From UBA5793 sp040255465 (lineage in GTDB: Bacteria; Planctomycetota; Phycisphaerae; Phycisphaerales; UBA5793), in contig JBDZVA010000001.1 of NCBI GenBank assembly GCA_040255465.1, forward strand, positions 1,116,001 to 1,180,000: a stretch of DNA of 64,000 nt, in the 5' to 3' direction. A program made the position numbers and the translations under genes. A model generated the notes under the pieces. It saw only the letters and a program-made list of their open reading frames with translations, did no database searches and had not been told where the DNA came from. Of the stretch, positions 53,043-62,145 are shown one piece after another (within the stretch, counting starts at the first letter, position 1; each line of letters starts with the position of its first letter).

Positions 53043-54159
53043 ATGAACAGCAAAGTGACAATCCGCATGATCGCCGCGATGGCCGGCTCACTCATGCTCA
53101 GTATCCCGATGGCCGTTTCAGCCCAACAGCCCGTGGACCAGCCACCGCCCAACGACCACGCGCCCGCGCGTCCGGAGCGACAGTTGCGACGCCAGCGCGA
53201 GATGCAGCGCGACCAGCAGGCTCCGCCGCCGCGAGAGGCGCAGCCCCGAAACGACGGTCCGCAGGAGCAGACGGATCGACCGATGCCGCCCAGGGCACCG
53301 CGCGCCGATCAACCTCGTGCGATGCCGACGCCACCCTCTGTGCCCGGTGGTCAGGGTGAGTGGGGAGGGCCGTTCGATCAAGAGGGTGGACCTCAGGGAC
53401 AGCCGCAGATGGATGGCCGCCGCCGCGGGCTTCGAGGCAACATGCAAGCGCCTCCAGAGGGACAACCGGGCCGCAACGCATGGCGCCAGCAGCGCCGACA
53501 GTTGCGGCGAGAGCACCAGCCGCAGCGCCGCATGCAAAGGCTCGACAACCGTGGCCAGCGCGGCCCGGGGGCAGGACAAATGCAGCAGGGCCCGATGCAA
53601 CAAGGCCCGATGGGCGGACCCGGCTTCGGTGGGCCCCTAGGAATGCAACAGCGTGGCCCAATGCAACAGGGACCGATGAATGGCCCAACATTTGGTGGAC
53701 CGCAAGGCATGCAGCAGCGCGGCCGGATGCAGCAGGGGCCGATGGGTGGCCCGGGCTTCGGTGGACCGCAAGGCATGCAGCAACGCGGCCGGATGCAGCA
53801 GGGGCCGATGGGTGGCCCGGGCTTCGGTGAACCGCAAGGCATGCAGCAGCGCGGCCGGATGCAGCAGGGGCCGATGGGTGGCCCGNNNNNNNNNNNNNNN
53901 NNNNNNNNNNNNNNNNNNNNNNNNNNNNNNNNNNNNNNNNNNNNNNNNNNNNNNNNNNNNNNNNNNNNNNNNNNNNNNNNNNNNNGACTTCGGCGGACCG
54001 CAAGGCATGCAGCAGCGCCGCGGGATGCAGCAAGGCCCGATGGACGGCCCCCAGCAGGGACCGGCGCAGCGCGGCCCCAGACAGCGCGGCCTCGGCGGCC
54101 CGCAAGCCCCGCCGCCTGGCGTGGGTGGCCCCGGTGAGGAACAGGACATCGACTGGTAA
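53043..54159 (+). CDS. Secreted Gln/Gly/Met/Pro-rich repeat protein, interrupted by an assembly gap
   Basis: GGAGG 4 nt before the ATG. Signal peptide MNSKVTIRMIAAMAGSLMLS, cut near SAQQ. Then about 150 residues rich in Pro/Arg/Gln, followed by a 22-residue repeat of the type GGPQGMQQRGRMQQGPM-GGPGF. 100 N bases (53886-53985) lie inside the repeat. The upstream frame and the downstream frame (ending QAPPPGVGGPGEEQDIDW at 54159) differ, because 100 is not a multiple of three. The real gene is most likely one continuous frame. Disordered, arginine/methionine/glutamine-rich, exported. Function unknown; possibly an adhesive or matrix protein, or a metal-binding one given the many methionines. Confidence 0.72.
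53629..54045 (+). repeat. 66-bp tandem repeat within the secreted protein gene
   Basis: Units beginning GTGGACCGCAAGG recur at 53695, 53761 and 53827, exactly 66 bp apart, with a diverged unit at 53629 and another at 53993 after the gap. Units are nearly identical, pointing to recent expansion. Confidence 0.9.
53886..53985. other. Assembly gap of exactly 100 N
   Basis: Round-number filler placed where the 66-bp repeat could not be assembled. The known bases on its two sides, from 53827 to 53885 and from 53986 to 53992, add up to one full 66-bp unit. Confidence 0.97.
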
Positions 54160-54188
54160 GCCGTGCCAGACAACAACGCAGTGACGGG

Positions 54189-54221
54189 CGAAGCGCTCAG
54201 GACCTACTCCGGAGCGCTTCG
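54189..54221 (+). terminator. Stem-loop after the repeat protein
   Basis: Perfect 10-bp stem CGAAGCGCTC/GAGCGCTTCG with a 13-base loop, 29 nt after the stop, followed by TTCATTT. Confidence 0.55.
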
Positions 54222-54278
54222 TTCATTTGCACGGCGCCATTGTGAGCGATGAGCGTCGATGCGCCGGAAGCGATCTGG

Positions 54279-54284
54279 TACACT
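54279..54284 (+). promoter_or_regulatory. Candidate -10 box of the zinc-ribbon gene at 54291
   Basis: TACACT 6 nt before the ATG at 54291, no Shine-Dalgarno. Confidence 0.45.
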
Positions 54285-54290
54285 ACCCAC

Positions 54291-54683
54291 ATGGTTCAGC
54301 CGCCGCCCATCGTTGAGGACTCCGGCTATGCCTGTGTCGAGTGCGGTTACGACCTGTCCGCGTCTCCCATTGGCAGCAAGTGTCCCGAATGTGGCCGGCC
54401 AATCGTGGAATCACTCAAAGCGCGCGAGCCGGGCAAGAAGAAAACGTTGATGGCGACTCTGTCGCTTGTCCTGGGAATCGTCAGCGTGTTTGTCTTCCCG
54501 TTCGCCGGCCCTGTGGCGATCTACGTCTCGCATCGCACTCGCAAAAAAATGAAACTGGGCGGCTACGACGATTCGTGTCAGCAGATGGCCCGCGCCGGGT
54601 TGGCGCTGGGAATCGCCGGGACCGTCCTTATTGTCCCAATCATGGTGTGGATCACGATTCGCGCCGCCGGCTGGACATTCTGA
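54291..54683 (+). CDS. Zinc-ribbon membrane protein with DUF4190-like helices
   Basis: 130 residues from the ATG at 54291; an upstream in-frame start at 54249 overlaps the TACACT box. Zinc ribbon CVECGYDLSASPIGSKCPECG (from residue 15), basic linker, then two membrane helices LSLVLGIVSVFVFPFAGPVAIY and GLALGIAGTVLIVPIMVWI, separated by a soluble loop; this resembles DUF4190 proteins. Its stop and that of the convergent glycosyltransferase abut in the palindrome TGATCA. Confidence 0.75.
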   Translation: MVQPPPIVEDSGYACVECGYDLSASPIGSKCPECGRPIVESLKAREPGKKKTLMATLSLVLGIVSVFVFPFAGPVAIYVSHRTRKKMKLGGYDDSCQQMARAGLALGIAGTVLIVPIMVWITIRAAGWTF

Positions 54684-55796
54684 TCAAGCGGTGATGCTTG
54701 CTTGGATGGCCGAATAGCGTTGGGTGATGACCGTGACCTCGGCGGTGCGGCGCACCTGCTCGCGCGCAGCATCGCCGAGGGAGGTTCGGCGAGCCGCGCG
54801 ATTCCAGAGATCGAGCCATTCCCTGGCGATCAAATCGGGTCTCCCCGGCTCAACGAGCACCATCATCGACTCATCGAACCAGTCGGTGATGCCGGGTATG
54901 CGTGTTGCAATGCACGGCAAGCCCGCCGCCGCCGCCTCCAGCAGCGCGTTGGGGCAGCCTTCGCGCTCGGAAGGAAAGAGGAACACGTCGGCGCTTCGCA
55001 GCATTGAATGCGGGTCCTCGATTGTTCCATGGAAGATCGCGCGCGATGGCCGCGATTGAAGCGACTGTCGGTTTGCGCCGTCTCCGATGATGTCAAGATC
55101 GGCATCAGGTTGGCTCTCGCGCACCATCTCGAGCGTTGCAAGAAGATCGCCGACGCGCTTGCGCTCCTCGAGGCGGCCGACGTAGATCGCCCGCCGCGCC
55201 TCGGGTCGAATCTCGACAGGGATGTTCGGCACGACCACGGCATTGGGCAATCGCACGATCCGATCAGCCGGGATGCCGACTCTTTTCAACTCGTCCTCGA
55301 TGGCACTGCTCAGCGCAACGAACTTCTCGCTGCTTCGGAAGACATTCCATGCCTCGCGCATCAACCGCTGCTGGCGACGCAATCGCCACGGCTCGAAGAG
55401 ACGGCGCTCGCTCACCTCGGGCGGGTAAGCCGACGGATCCGCATAGCGCAGCGCATCGCCGTGCGTGGCGATCTTGATGATGGCGGGGATACCGCGTCGT
55501 CGCGCCCTCAACACGACCGCTGCTGAGAAAGGATCGATTGCGTGGACATGAGCCACGTTGACCCCGACGAGAGCGCGATCGATGGCTCGACTTGAAGCCC
55601 GGCCGAGGTTCCACTTGACGCCGTGAACGTTGACCCCGGCGGTGCGGCCCTCAAGTTGGCGGGCGTGCGGAGCATGCGTAATGATGGATACGATCTGTCC
55701 CGAACGGGCCTGCGCCGCGGCGAGCAGGAGCGCCTGCCGTTCATAGCCGCCAATCCGGGCGGCAAGAGGAACAATGTGGGCGACCTGAATCGGCAT
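54684..55796 (-). CDS. Glycosyltransferase family 4 (GT-B fold)
   Basis: 370 residues from the ATG at 55796. N-terminal domain VAHIVPLAARIGGYERQALLL (GG loop). C-terminal donor domain RAIYVGRLEERKRVGDLLATL, IIGDGANRQSL and the EX7E motif SEREGCPNALLEAAAAGLPCIAT, which binds the nucleotide-sugar phosphates. It would add a hexose to a surface or exopolysaccharide. Divergent from the GT2-asnB-GT4 operon. Confidence 0.9.
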   Translation of the reverse strand: MPIQVAHIVPLAARIGGYERQALLLAAAQARSGQIVSIITHAPHARQLEGRTAGVNVHGVKWNLGRASSRAIDRALVGVNVAHVHAIDPFSAAVVLRARRRGIPAIIKIATHGDALRYADPSAYPPEVSERRLFEPWRLRRQQRLMREAWNVFRSSEKFVALSSAIEDELKRVGIPADRIVRLPNAVVVPNIPVEIRPEARRAIYVGRLEERKRVGDLLATLEMVRESQPDADLDIIGDGANRQSLQSRPSRAIFHGTIEDPHSMLRSADVFLFPSEREGCPNALLEAAAAGLPCIATRIPGITDWFDESMMVLVEPGRPDLIAREWLDLWNRAARRTSLGDAAREQVRRTAEVTVITQRYSAIQASITA

Positions 55797-55803
55797 CGGC
55801 GGG

Positions 55804-55809
55804 ATTCTA
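55804..55809 (-). promoter_or_regulatory. -10 box of the minus-strand GT4 gene (leaderless)
   Basis: TAGAAT 7 nt before the ATG at 55796, no Shine-Dalgarno. It overlaps by two bases the TACAAT of the plus strand. Confidence 0.5.
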
Positions 55810-55813
55810 CAAT
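55808..55813 (+). promoter_or_regulatory. Candidate -10 box of the GT2-asnB-GT4 operon
   Basis: TACAAT 38 nt before the GTG at 55852. It overlaps the opposing TAGAAT box, so polymerases could not occupy both at once. Confidence 0.35.
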
Positions 55814-55851
55814 GAACCGGTCCCCAGACGACCGCCCGCCCCCTGACCGAC

Positions 55852-57606
55852 GTGCAACAGCATGCCGAGGTCCATGTGACGCGAATCGAATCAAAGCCTG
55901 AAGGTGGTCTTGTGGCAACGACCATCCGCAACACTGGAGAGACGTTGCACTGGCTCGGCCGGCGCTTTGGCCGCGCCGGTCGTGGACACGTCACCCGCCG
56001 CGTACTGGACATCTGGCGCGAGGGTGGCCGATCCCTGCTGCGCGACCACATGCTCAGCGAACGGGCTGCGGCGCGACGGGACATCCGATACCGTCAGTGG
56101 AGAATGGAGATCGAGCCCGGCTTGTTCGACAAGGTCGTGGTCCATCCGGGCCTGATCGGTGCCGGCCCGCAGTTCTCCATCATCGTTCCGGTCTTCAACA
56201 CCGATCCGACCATGTTGCGCGCGTGCATCGAGTCAGTGCTCAACCAGACCTATCCCAGGTGGTCGCTTGTGCTTGTGGATGATGCGACGACACGGCCGGA
56301 AACATGCGAGTTGCTCGCGCGGATGGCGAAGTACGATGATCGCATCGGAATGATTCGGCGGGACACGCAAGGTGGCATTTCTGCCGCGACCAACGACGGA
56401 CTGAATGCAGCCGCGGGTGAGTACATCGCCCTGCTCGATCATGATGATGAACTCAGCCCGCATGCTCTGGCGGCCATGGCCCAGAAGATCGTCGAGAACG
56501 AAGGCGCTGATATCCTCTACAGCGATGAAGACAAGATTGATGAGCGCGGCGATCGCCATACCCCTATCTTCAAACCCGGCCCGAGCCCGCACCATCTCTT
56601 GACCAGCAATTACTGCTGCCATCTGCTTGTGGTCCGCACCACACTCATGCGCGAGCTTGACGGCCTGCGCACGGCTTACGATGGCGCGCAGGACTACGAC
56701 CTCGTGCTGCGCTGCCTGCAACGCACTACCCGTATTGCTCACGTGCCGCTCGTGCTCTACCACTGGCGCACGCACCGCGAATCAACCTCCGGCGCCGGCG
56801 GCACCAAGCCGTATGCGGCCGAGGCGGGGCGGCAGGCGCTGCTCGAGTGGGCCAGTCGGCAGCAGCTTGATGCCACGATCGACCACAGTCCATTCCTGCT
56901 TTCGTATCGCGTGCGGCCGAGGGTGACTGTCGACGATCAGGTTGAAGTCGTTCGCACACATCCCCATGGAACCATCGCTGACCACAACTGGGGCAACGCG
57001 CCATCGGTGCAGGGCTCGCGCTGGGTGCTGTTCCTCTCGCAACAGGTCTGCGGCATCTCGGCTGAAGATGTGCGAGCGCTCATTGAGGCGGCGAAGTTGC
57101 CCCACGCGGGGCCGGTCGGCGGGATCATCGTCGGACGCGATGGCGACATTGATGATGCGGGGTGGTTTGTGGATCGAACCGGCGCGGTGCGCGGCCGATA
57201 TCGCGGCTGCAGTGCAACGAACCCGGGTGCCGGCTGGGCGCTCAGGTTGCCGCGAAATGTGTCGTTTGTCGGGCCACAGTGCCTGCTGGTTGAGCGATCG
57301 CAGGTCCGACGTGTGCTGGCGGACGCGACGCGCGGGCAACCGTGGTATGTCAGGCTGGCGCAGGCGATGCAGAGCGAAGGATGTATCGCCCAGATCGTCG
57401 GCGAGGTGCAGCTGCGGCGAACTGGGGACGGCTCAGAGGACTTGATTCCGCTTCGATCGCAGGGCGAATGGGCGGGTCTGCACAGTGAGCATCTCGCCTA
57501 TGTGGAGCCGGAGTACGCGCCGCTCCGCCGCAATGACAAAGACTGGAATCCTGGACACGAATCCGGTGGCGCCGAGGAGGACCGATGTGCGGCATCGTCG
57601 GTCTGA
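55852..57606 (+). CDS. Glycosyltransferase family 2 with a large C-terminal extension
   Basis: 584 residues from a GTG at 55852 (start uncertain, no clear Shine-Dalgarno). After about 105 basic residues comes a GT-A domain: FSIIVPVFNTDPTMLRACIESVLNQTYP, LVLVDDATTRPET, and the metal-binding LDHDDEL followed by YSDEDKI, typical of O-antigen or rhamnan-type GT2. Residues about 355-560 form a second region with IIVGRDGDIDDAGWFVDRTGAVRGRY, as in other two-part GT2 enzymes that lack a second catalytic site. First gene of the plus-strand glycan operon; overlaps asnB by 22 nt. Confidence 0.87.
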   Translation: MQQHAEVHVTRIESKPEGGLVATTIRNTGETLHWLGRRFGRAGRGHVTRRVLDIWREGGRSLLRDHMLSERAAARRDIRYRQWRMEIEPGLFDKVVVHPGLIGAGPQFSIIVPVFNTDPTMLRACIESVLNQTYPRWSLVLVDDATTRPETCELLARMAKYDDRIGMIRRDTQGGISAATNDGLNAAAGEYIALLDHDDELSPHALAAMAQKIVENEGADILYSDEDKIDERGDRHTPIFKPGPSPHHLLTSNYCCHLLVVRTTLMRELDGLRTAYDGAQDYDLVLRCLQRTTRIAHVPLVLYHWRTHRESTSGAGGTKPYAAEAGRQALLEWASRQQLDATIDHSPFLLSYRVRPRVTVDDQVEVVRTHPHGTIADHNWGNAPSVQGSRWVLFLSQQVCGISAEDVRALIEAAKLPHAGPVGGIIVGRDGDIDDAGWFVDRTGAVRGRYRGCSATNPGAGWALRLPRNVSFVGPQCLLVERSQVRRVLADATRGQPWYVRLAQAMQSEGCIAQIVGEVQLRRTGDGSEDLIPLRSQGEWAGLHSEHLAYVEPEYAPLRRNDKDWNPGHESGGAEEDRCAASSV

Positions 57607-59474
57607 TTGACCACGCCCATCATCTCGATGACGCCTCGCTGACGGCGATCGTTTCGTCGATGCGCGATCGCCTGACTCATCGCGGCCCGGATGATGCGGG
57701 GCTCATGCTCGACAGCGCGCTGCGACTCGCCTTGGGGCACCGTCGGCTGACGATCGTCGATCTGACACCGGCCGGAGCACAACCCATGACCAGCGCCTGC
57801 GGGCGCTACACCATCGTCTACAACGGCGAGGTCTACAACACGGACGAACTGCGAGCCGCGCTGCCAGGTGTCAACTGGCGCGGGCACAGTGACACTGAAG
57901 CGCTGTTGGAACATCTTGCCCGCCACGGCCCCGAAGCGATCGCTGATCTCAACGGCATGTTCGCCTTTGCCATGCTCGATCGACAGAAGCGCGAACTCAT
58001 CCTCGCCCGAGATCGATTTGGCCAAAAACCACTCTACTACACCGCCGGCAACGGTTGGTTCGCGTTTGCATCCGAACTCTCGGCACTACGGGCGATGCCA
58101 TGGTTTGACGCGTCGATTGATCGAACGGCGCTGGCGACGTATCTGCTTCTGCAATACGTGCATCAGCCGCTGTCGATCCATCCGGGGACGATGAAACTGC
58201 CCCCCGGCTGCTGGATGCGAGTGAGGCTGGGGATGCCGCCCACGATTGAAGAGCCGCAGCGGTATTTTGACTGGTCGCCGTTTGAACAAATCGGCGAGAT
58301 GAGCAAGTCGCGCGATGTCGAGGATCTGCTCGACGAACTCGATGCCTTGCTCACCGACGCCGTGCGGCGAAGACTCGTCAGCGATGTGCCCCTCGGCGTC
58401 CTGCTGAGCGGAGGAGTCGACTCGGCGCTCATCGCATCGGCCATGCGCCGGGTCGTCGAGGGTCCGGTTCGCTCCTTCAGCATCGGCTTCGAAAGGAGTC
58501 TCGAAAGCGAGCATCTCGAAGCACGCGAGGCAGCAGCGCACTTGGGAACGCAGCATACGGATGAAGTGTGTACCCCCAGCGTACTCGATCTCTTGCCCAT
58601 CGTCGTCGATGCCGTCGACGAGCCACTGGGCGACAGCAGTTGCCTCCCGACCTGGCTACTTGCGCGACTGGCGCGGCGCGACGTGAAGGTGGCGCTCAGC
58701 GGCGACGGTGGCGATGAACTCTTCGGTGGCTATCAGCGCTACGCCGAGACCCTGCGCGAAAAGGCACAGCTTGCTCATCGACTGCGCTACATGGCCACGC
58801 AGCGGCAGCGCTGGAACGCCGCCGACGCCTACTGCTCGCCGCGCTTCTGGATGTGCATGCCCGAGCAGATCAGCGCCTGGTTGGGAGAGATGCCCGTCGG
58901 CGCCATCGATGCAGGTCAGCAGATGCGATCGATCATGCTCGACCGGAGCCAACCGCTCATTCACCGCATGCGCCACGTCGACGTCCACACCTACCTGCCC
59001 GGTGCCGTACTCGCCAAGGTCGATCGCATGACTATGGCGCACGGACTCGAAGCGCGCAGTCCGTTTCTCGATCCTGCGGTTGCACAGTTTGCCGCCATTC
59101 TCCCGGCCCGACTTTCGGCCACGACCGAACGGCTCAAGCCCATGCTCCGCGATCTGCTCGCTCGGCGTTGCCCCATCGCCTGGTCGCAACGACCCAAGAA
59201 GGGCTTCGGCCTGCCGTCGGCCGCGTGGAGCCATTCGAGTGCCATTGATCTGTGCGATGAGCTTCTGCTCGCGCCTGATGCAAAGTGCCGTGAACTTCTC
59301 GATCGCGATGCCATGGTTCGTTGGGTGGATGGACAGCGTCGTCCCGACGCATTCAGCATCTATCAAGTATGGACACTACTCGTGCTTGAACTCTGGCTGC
59401 GCCGTGTCGGAGATGAAGCCAGAACGGCGCCGCTCGTCCACGTGGCGCCGATGGCCGCGACGGTGAGTCGGTAG
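57585..59474 (+). CDS. asnB: Asparagine synthase (glutamine-hydrolysing), glycan-cluster type
   Basis: 629 residues. The N-terminal glutaminase begins MCGIVGL with the Cys2 nucleophile and has THRGPDD, HRRLTIVD and YNGEVYN. The synthetase domain carries the ATP pyrophosphatase loop LLSGGVDSAL (Ser275 onward), and LSGDGGDELFGGYQRY. Such enzymes sit in many exopolysaccharide loci, including those of PEP-CTERM/exosortase genomes, where they may amidate sugar acids rather than aspartate. The start lies inside the GT2 gene, and GT4 follows after 4 nt. Confidence 0.92.
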   Translation: MCGIVGLIDHAHHLDDASLTAIVSSMRDRLTHRGPDDAGLMLDSALRLALGHRRLTIVDLTPAGAQPMTSACGRYTIVYNGEVYNTDELRAALPGVNWRGHSDTEALLEHLARHGPEAIADLNGMFAFAMLDRQKRELILARDRFGQKPLYYTAGNGWFAFASELSALRAMPWFDASIDRTALATYLLLQYVHQPLSIHPGTMKLPPGCWMRVRLGMPPTIEEPQRYFDWSPFEQIGEMSKSRDVEDLLDELDALLTDAVRRRLVSDVPLGVLLSGGVDSALIASAMRRVVEGPVRSFSIGFERSLESEHLEAREAAAHLGTQHTDEVCTPSVLDLLPIVVDAVDEPLGDSSCLPTWLLARLARRDVKVALSGDGGDELFGGYQRYAETLREKAQLAHRLRYMATQRQRWNAADAYCSPRFWMCMPEQISAWLGEMPVGAIDAGQQMRSIMLDRSQPLIHRMRHVDVHTYLPGAVLAKVDRMTMAHGLEARSPFLDPAVAQFAAILPARLSATTERLKPMLRDLLARRCPIAWSQRPKKGFGLPSAAWSHSSAIDLCDELLLAPDAKCRELLDRDAMVRWVDGQRRPDAFSIYQVWTLLVLELWLRRVGDEARTAPLVHVAPMAATVSR

Positions 59475-59478
59475 CGCC

Positions 59479-61332
59479 ATGGCAACCGTCGCACGACTGC
59501 TTCCGCATGCACTATTCGGGGCGGCTCAGCTGCCTGCGGGCGCCCGGCGGGATCAGCTCGTCGTGGTCAGCGACGATGCGCTGACCGACACGGAACTGGG
59601 CGCACTCTTCCCCGGCTTGAAGCGGGCGGTGCTTGTGCGCGATGTCGGCGCCGAACCGAGCCGTCCGACTGTACCGCGATCGAATGGCTCGCCGGTTCTC
59701 AAGATCGACGAAGTGCAATGGAACCCGCAACTGGACGCTGGTTTCAGTGAGAGCGATCGTCAGGCACTCCGGCGAACCGGCTCGACCGTGGTCTTTCTCA
59801 AGCCGCACGCGCAGACGAGCGGCCGGATGCTCCGGGCCCTGCACGGCAGCGGTATGCGCCGGGCTATATTTGATGAGCACGGGCGGTGGCGGCGCGTCAC
59901 CATCGCCCAGGCGCTGATCGGCAAGGCCAGATGGGAGCCGCCAACGCCGGCGACCCGACCATCGCTGCATCGCCTCGGCGCGGCGCTCGACCGCACCTTG
60001 CTACGTGTCGTGCGAACCGTTGCGATGGAGGGCGGCGCCTCGGTGGCTGAAGGCATTGATGAAGAGGCCGTGCTGCGTTTCGACGCATCACTTCGAGCGC
60101 GCAAGCCGACCGCATCCGGCAAACAAGTTCAGCACATCATGCACTTTGTCAGCAGTCTCGACTCGGGCGGAGCGGAGCGACAAGTCGTCAACATGGCCAT
60201 TGCTCAGCATGAGCGAACTCTGGATACCGTCGTTCGCACGCAGGCACCACTGACCGGGGAGCGGACCCATTATCTTCCACTGCTGCTTGAACATCACATT
60301 GATGCGCGGCAGGCTGGCGCGATTGACCACACTTCGCTTACGTGGCTGACCGAACGCATTCGGAGTGATGAGCACCTCTGTCGCGCTCTGCGATCGATTC
60401 CGAGTTCCATCCGAAGCGGCGTGTTTGATATCTGTGGCGAGCTGTTGCTGCAGAAGCCCGATGTGCTGCACTGCTGGCTCGATGAGCCCAATATTCTCGG
60501 TGGCGTGGCGGGCCTGCTGGCCGGCACCCCGCGCATCGTCCTGTCGACGCGCAACGTAAACCCGACGCACTTTCCTCATCTCTGCAAACCATGGATGCGG
60601 CAGTGGTATGAGTTTCTGGCGGCGAGAACGAACGTTGTGCTGGCGGGTAACTCAAGAGCAGGGGTGGAGGACTACTCCAGCTGGCTGGGCCTCGATCCAA
60701 GTCGGTTCATCATCCTGCGCAACGCGCTGGCGCCGGAAGCCTTTGTCATGCCCTCCCAGACTGAGATCGGAGCCATTCGCCACGAGATCAATGTCGGGCC
60801 CGATCAGCCGCTGGTTGTTGGCATCATGCGCCTGTCGATCGAGAAGCGGCCGGACGTGTTCGTCGAGACGATTCGACGATTGCGGCTCGCGCACGCGAAC
60901 TGTGTGGCCGTGATCGCCGGTGTCGGCCCGCTGGAAACCGCCATCAGGCGTCGCCTCGATGCGATTCATCTTTCAGATGCGGTCCATTTGCTCGGCCAGC
61001 GGCGCGATGTGAAAGCCCTTTTGGCTGCGGCCGATGTCGTTCTGCTTACGTCGGACCAGGAAGGCACCCCCAACTGCCTGCTCGAGGCGCTCGCGCTGGG
61101 AAGGGCCGTAGTGGCCACGGATGCTGGTGGCACCTCGGAAGTTGTCGAACATGAACAAACGGGCCTGCTGGCTGATCGAGAGGATGTCGGTGTGCTGTCG
61201 GCAGCGGTCAGCCGGATGCTCCAATCGCCAGCGCTGCGCGCGAGGTACGGTGCGTCGGGCCGCGACTTTGTTCGCCAGCGCTTTGGCCTGGAAGCCGTAT
61301 TGCAGCGCACGCTCGCGGCCTACGTCCGCTGA
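59479..61332 (+). CDS. Glycosyltransferase family 4 with an additional N-terminal domain
   Basis: 617 residues. The first 210 match no domain I know (QLVVVSDDALTDTELGALFPGLKRAVLVRD and FLKPHAQTSGRMLRALHGSGMR, possibly a nucleotide-binding fold). From about 213 it is a GT-B enzyme: HIMHFVSSLDSGGAERQVVNM, then VGIMRLSIEKRPDVFVETI and the donor motif TSDQEGTPNCLLEALALGRAVVATDAGGTSEVV. Probably the last sugar transferase of the operon, 4 nt after asnB. It stops 7 nt from the convergent mtfA-like gene. Confidence 0.88.
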   Translation: MATVARLLPHALFGAAQLPAGARRDQLVVVSDDALTDTELGALFPGLKRAVLVRDVGAEPSRPTVPRSNGSPVLKIDEVQWNPQLDAGFSESDRQALRRTGSTVVFLKPHAQTSGRMLRALHGSGMRRAIFDEHGRWRRVTIAQALIGKARWEPPTPATRPSLHRLGAALDRTLLRVVRTVAMEGGASVAEGIDEEAVLRFDASLRARKPTASGKQVQHIMHFVSSLDSGGAERQVVNMAIAQHERTLDTVVRTQAPLTGERTHYLPLLLEHHIDARQAGAIDHTSLTWLTERIRSDEHLCRALRSIPSSIRSGVFDICGELLLQKPDVLHCWLDEPNILGGVAGLLAGTPRIVLSTRNVNPTHFPHLCKPWMRQWYEFLAARTNVVLAGNSRAGVEDYSSWLGLDPSRFIILRNALAPEAFVMPSQTEIGAIRHEINVGPDQPLVVGIMRLSIEKRPDVFVETIRRLRLAHANCVAVIAGVGPLETAIRRRLDAIHLSDAVHLLGQRRDVKALLAAADVVLLTSDQEGTPNCLLEALALGRAVVATDAGGTSEVVEHEQTGLLADREDVGVLSAAVSRMLQSPALRARYGASGRDFVRQRFGLEAVLQRTLAAYVR

Positions 61333-61339
61333 GCCTGAT

Positions 61340-62134
61340 TCACGTTCGCCACGAAATTGGATCCTGCTGAAAAAAGCGCGACCATTGGTCGTACAGTTCC
61401 GGGTCGTATCGTCGCAGATCGGCGGGTCGCTCAAAGAACGTCTCGGTGATGACGGCGAAGAACTCCGCTTCGTTGGTTGCGCCGTACGGGTCGATGGGGG
61501 TGGCGCGTCCGCGTTCGACTTCAGCGGTGAATCGATCGAAGCTGCGCTCGAAGACCAGCGCCCACTGGCGCGCCGCATCATTGGGTGCATTGCGAGGGTC
61601 TGCTTCGGAGAGGTTGAACTCCTCGTCGATCTGGTGTGCGAATTCGTGAAGCACGACATTCTGCCCGTCATAGGGATTCGCCGCGCCGCCGATCACATCG
61701 CGCCACGAGAGCACGAGCGAACCCTGGTCCCACGACTCACCGAGGCGCGGCTGATGGTCCTCAATCACGGTGCCGTCATCCAGGTGCTCGGCTGTTGGTG
61801 CGAGGTACTCCGCGGGATAGACGAGGATGGAGCGCAACAGGGGGAAGTAGTCCGTGTCCCGGTGCAGCAGCAGCACGCACGCCTCCGCAGCAATCGTGAC
61901 GCGAATCTCATCAGTCATCGTCAACCCGCCGCAACCCTCAAAGTGCTTCTCCTCAAGGAATACGAGGATGTGCCCCAGCAGTTCGGCTCGATCGGCGGGA
62001 TTGAGGCGGCGCCACGCGCCCGAACGGCGTTCGATGATCGATCGCCACTCCGGCGGCAGCGGCTCGGAGCGAATCCGATCCCGCCTGCGGCGGCGAAACC
62101 CCGTCAACCATCGAATCAATCGTGTGATTGGCAC
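61340..62134 (-). CDS. mtfA: MtfA-like zinc peptidase (M90 family)
   Basis: 264 residues from a GTG at 62134, almost exactly the length of E. coli MtfA; an ATG at 62185 would add 17 residues across the TAGAAT box. Zinc motif HEFAHQID (His163, Glu164, His167) with the third ligand in NEAEFFAVITETFFE. YPAEYLAP, SWDQGSLVLSWRDV and FFQQDP also align with MtfA, which in E. coli is an aminopeptidase that binds the Mlc repressor of glucose uptake. Whether Mlc exists here is not shown. Confidence 0.9.
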   Translation of the reverse strand: MPITRLIRWLTGFRRRRRDRIRSEPLPPEWRSIIERRSGAWRRLNPADRAELLGHILVFLEEKHFEGCGGLTMTDEIRVTIAAEACVLLLHRDTDYFPLLRSILVYPAEYLAPTAEHLDDGTVIEDHQPRLGESWDQGSLVLSWRDVIGGAANPYDGQNVVLHEFAHQIDEEFNLSEADPRNAPNDAARQWALVFERSFDRFTAEVERGRATPIDPYGATNEAEFFAVITETFFERPADLRRYDPELYDQWSRFFQQDPISWRT

Positions 62135-62139
62135 GGCGG

Positions 62140-62145
62140 ATTCTA
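62140..62145 (-). promoter_or_regulatory. -10 box of mtfA (leaderless)
   Basis: TAGAAT 5 nt before the GTG at 62134, no Shine-Dalgarno. Sequence around it (TAGAATCCGCC) is nearly that of the GT4 box at 55804 (TAGAATCCCGCC). Confidence 0.45.

Noticed and set aside
53886..53992. Frameshifted pseudogene in the repeat protein
   Set aside because: The frame change falls exactly at a 100-N filler, and the flanking bases complete one 66-bp unit, so it is an assembly artefact.
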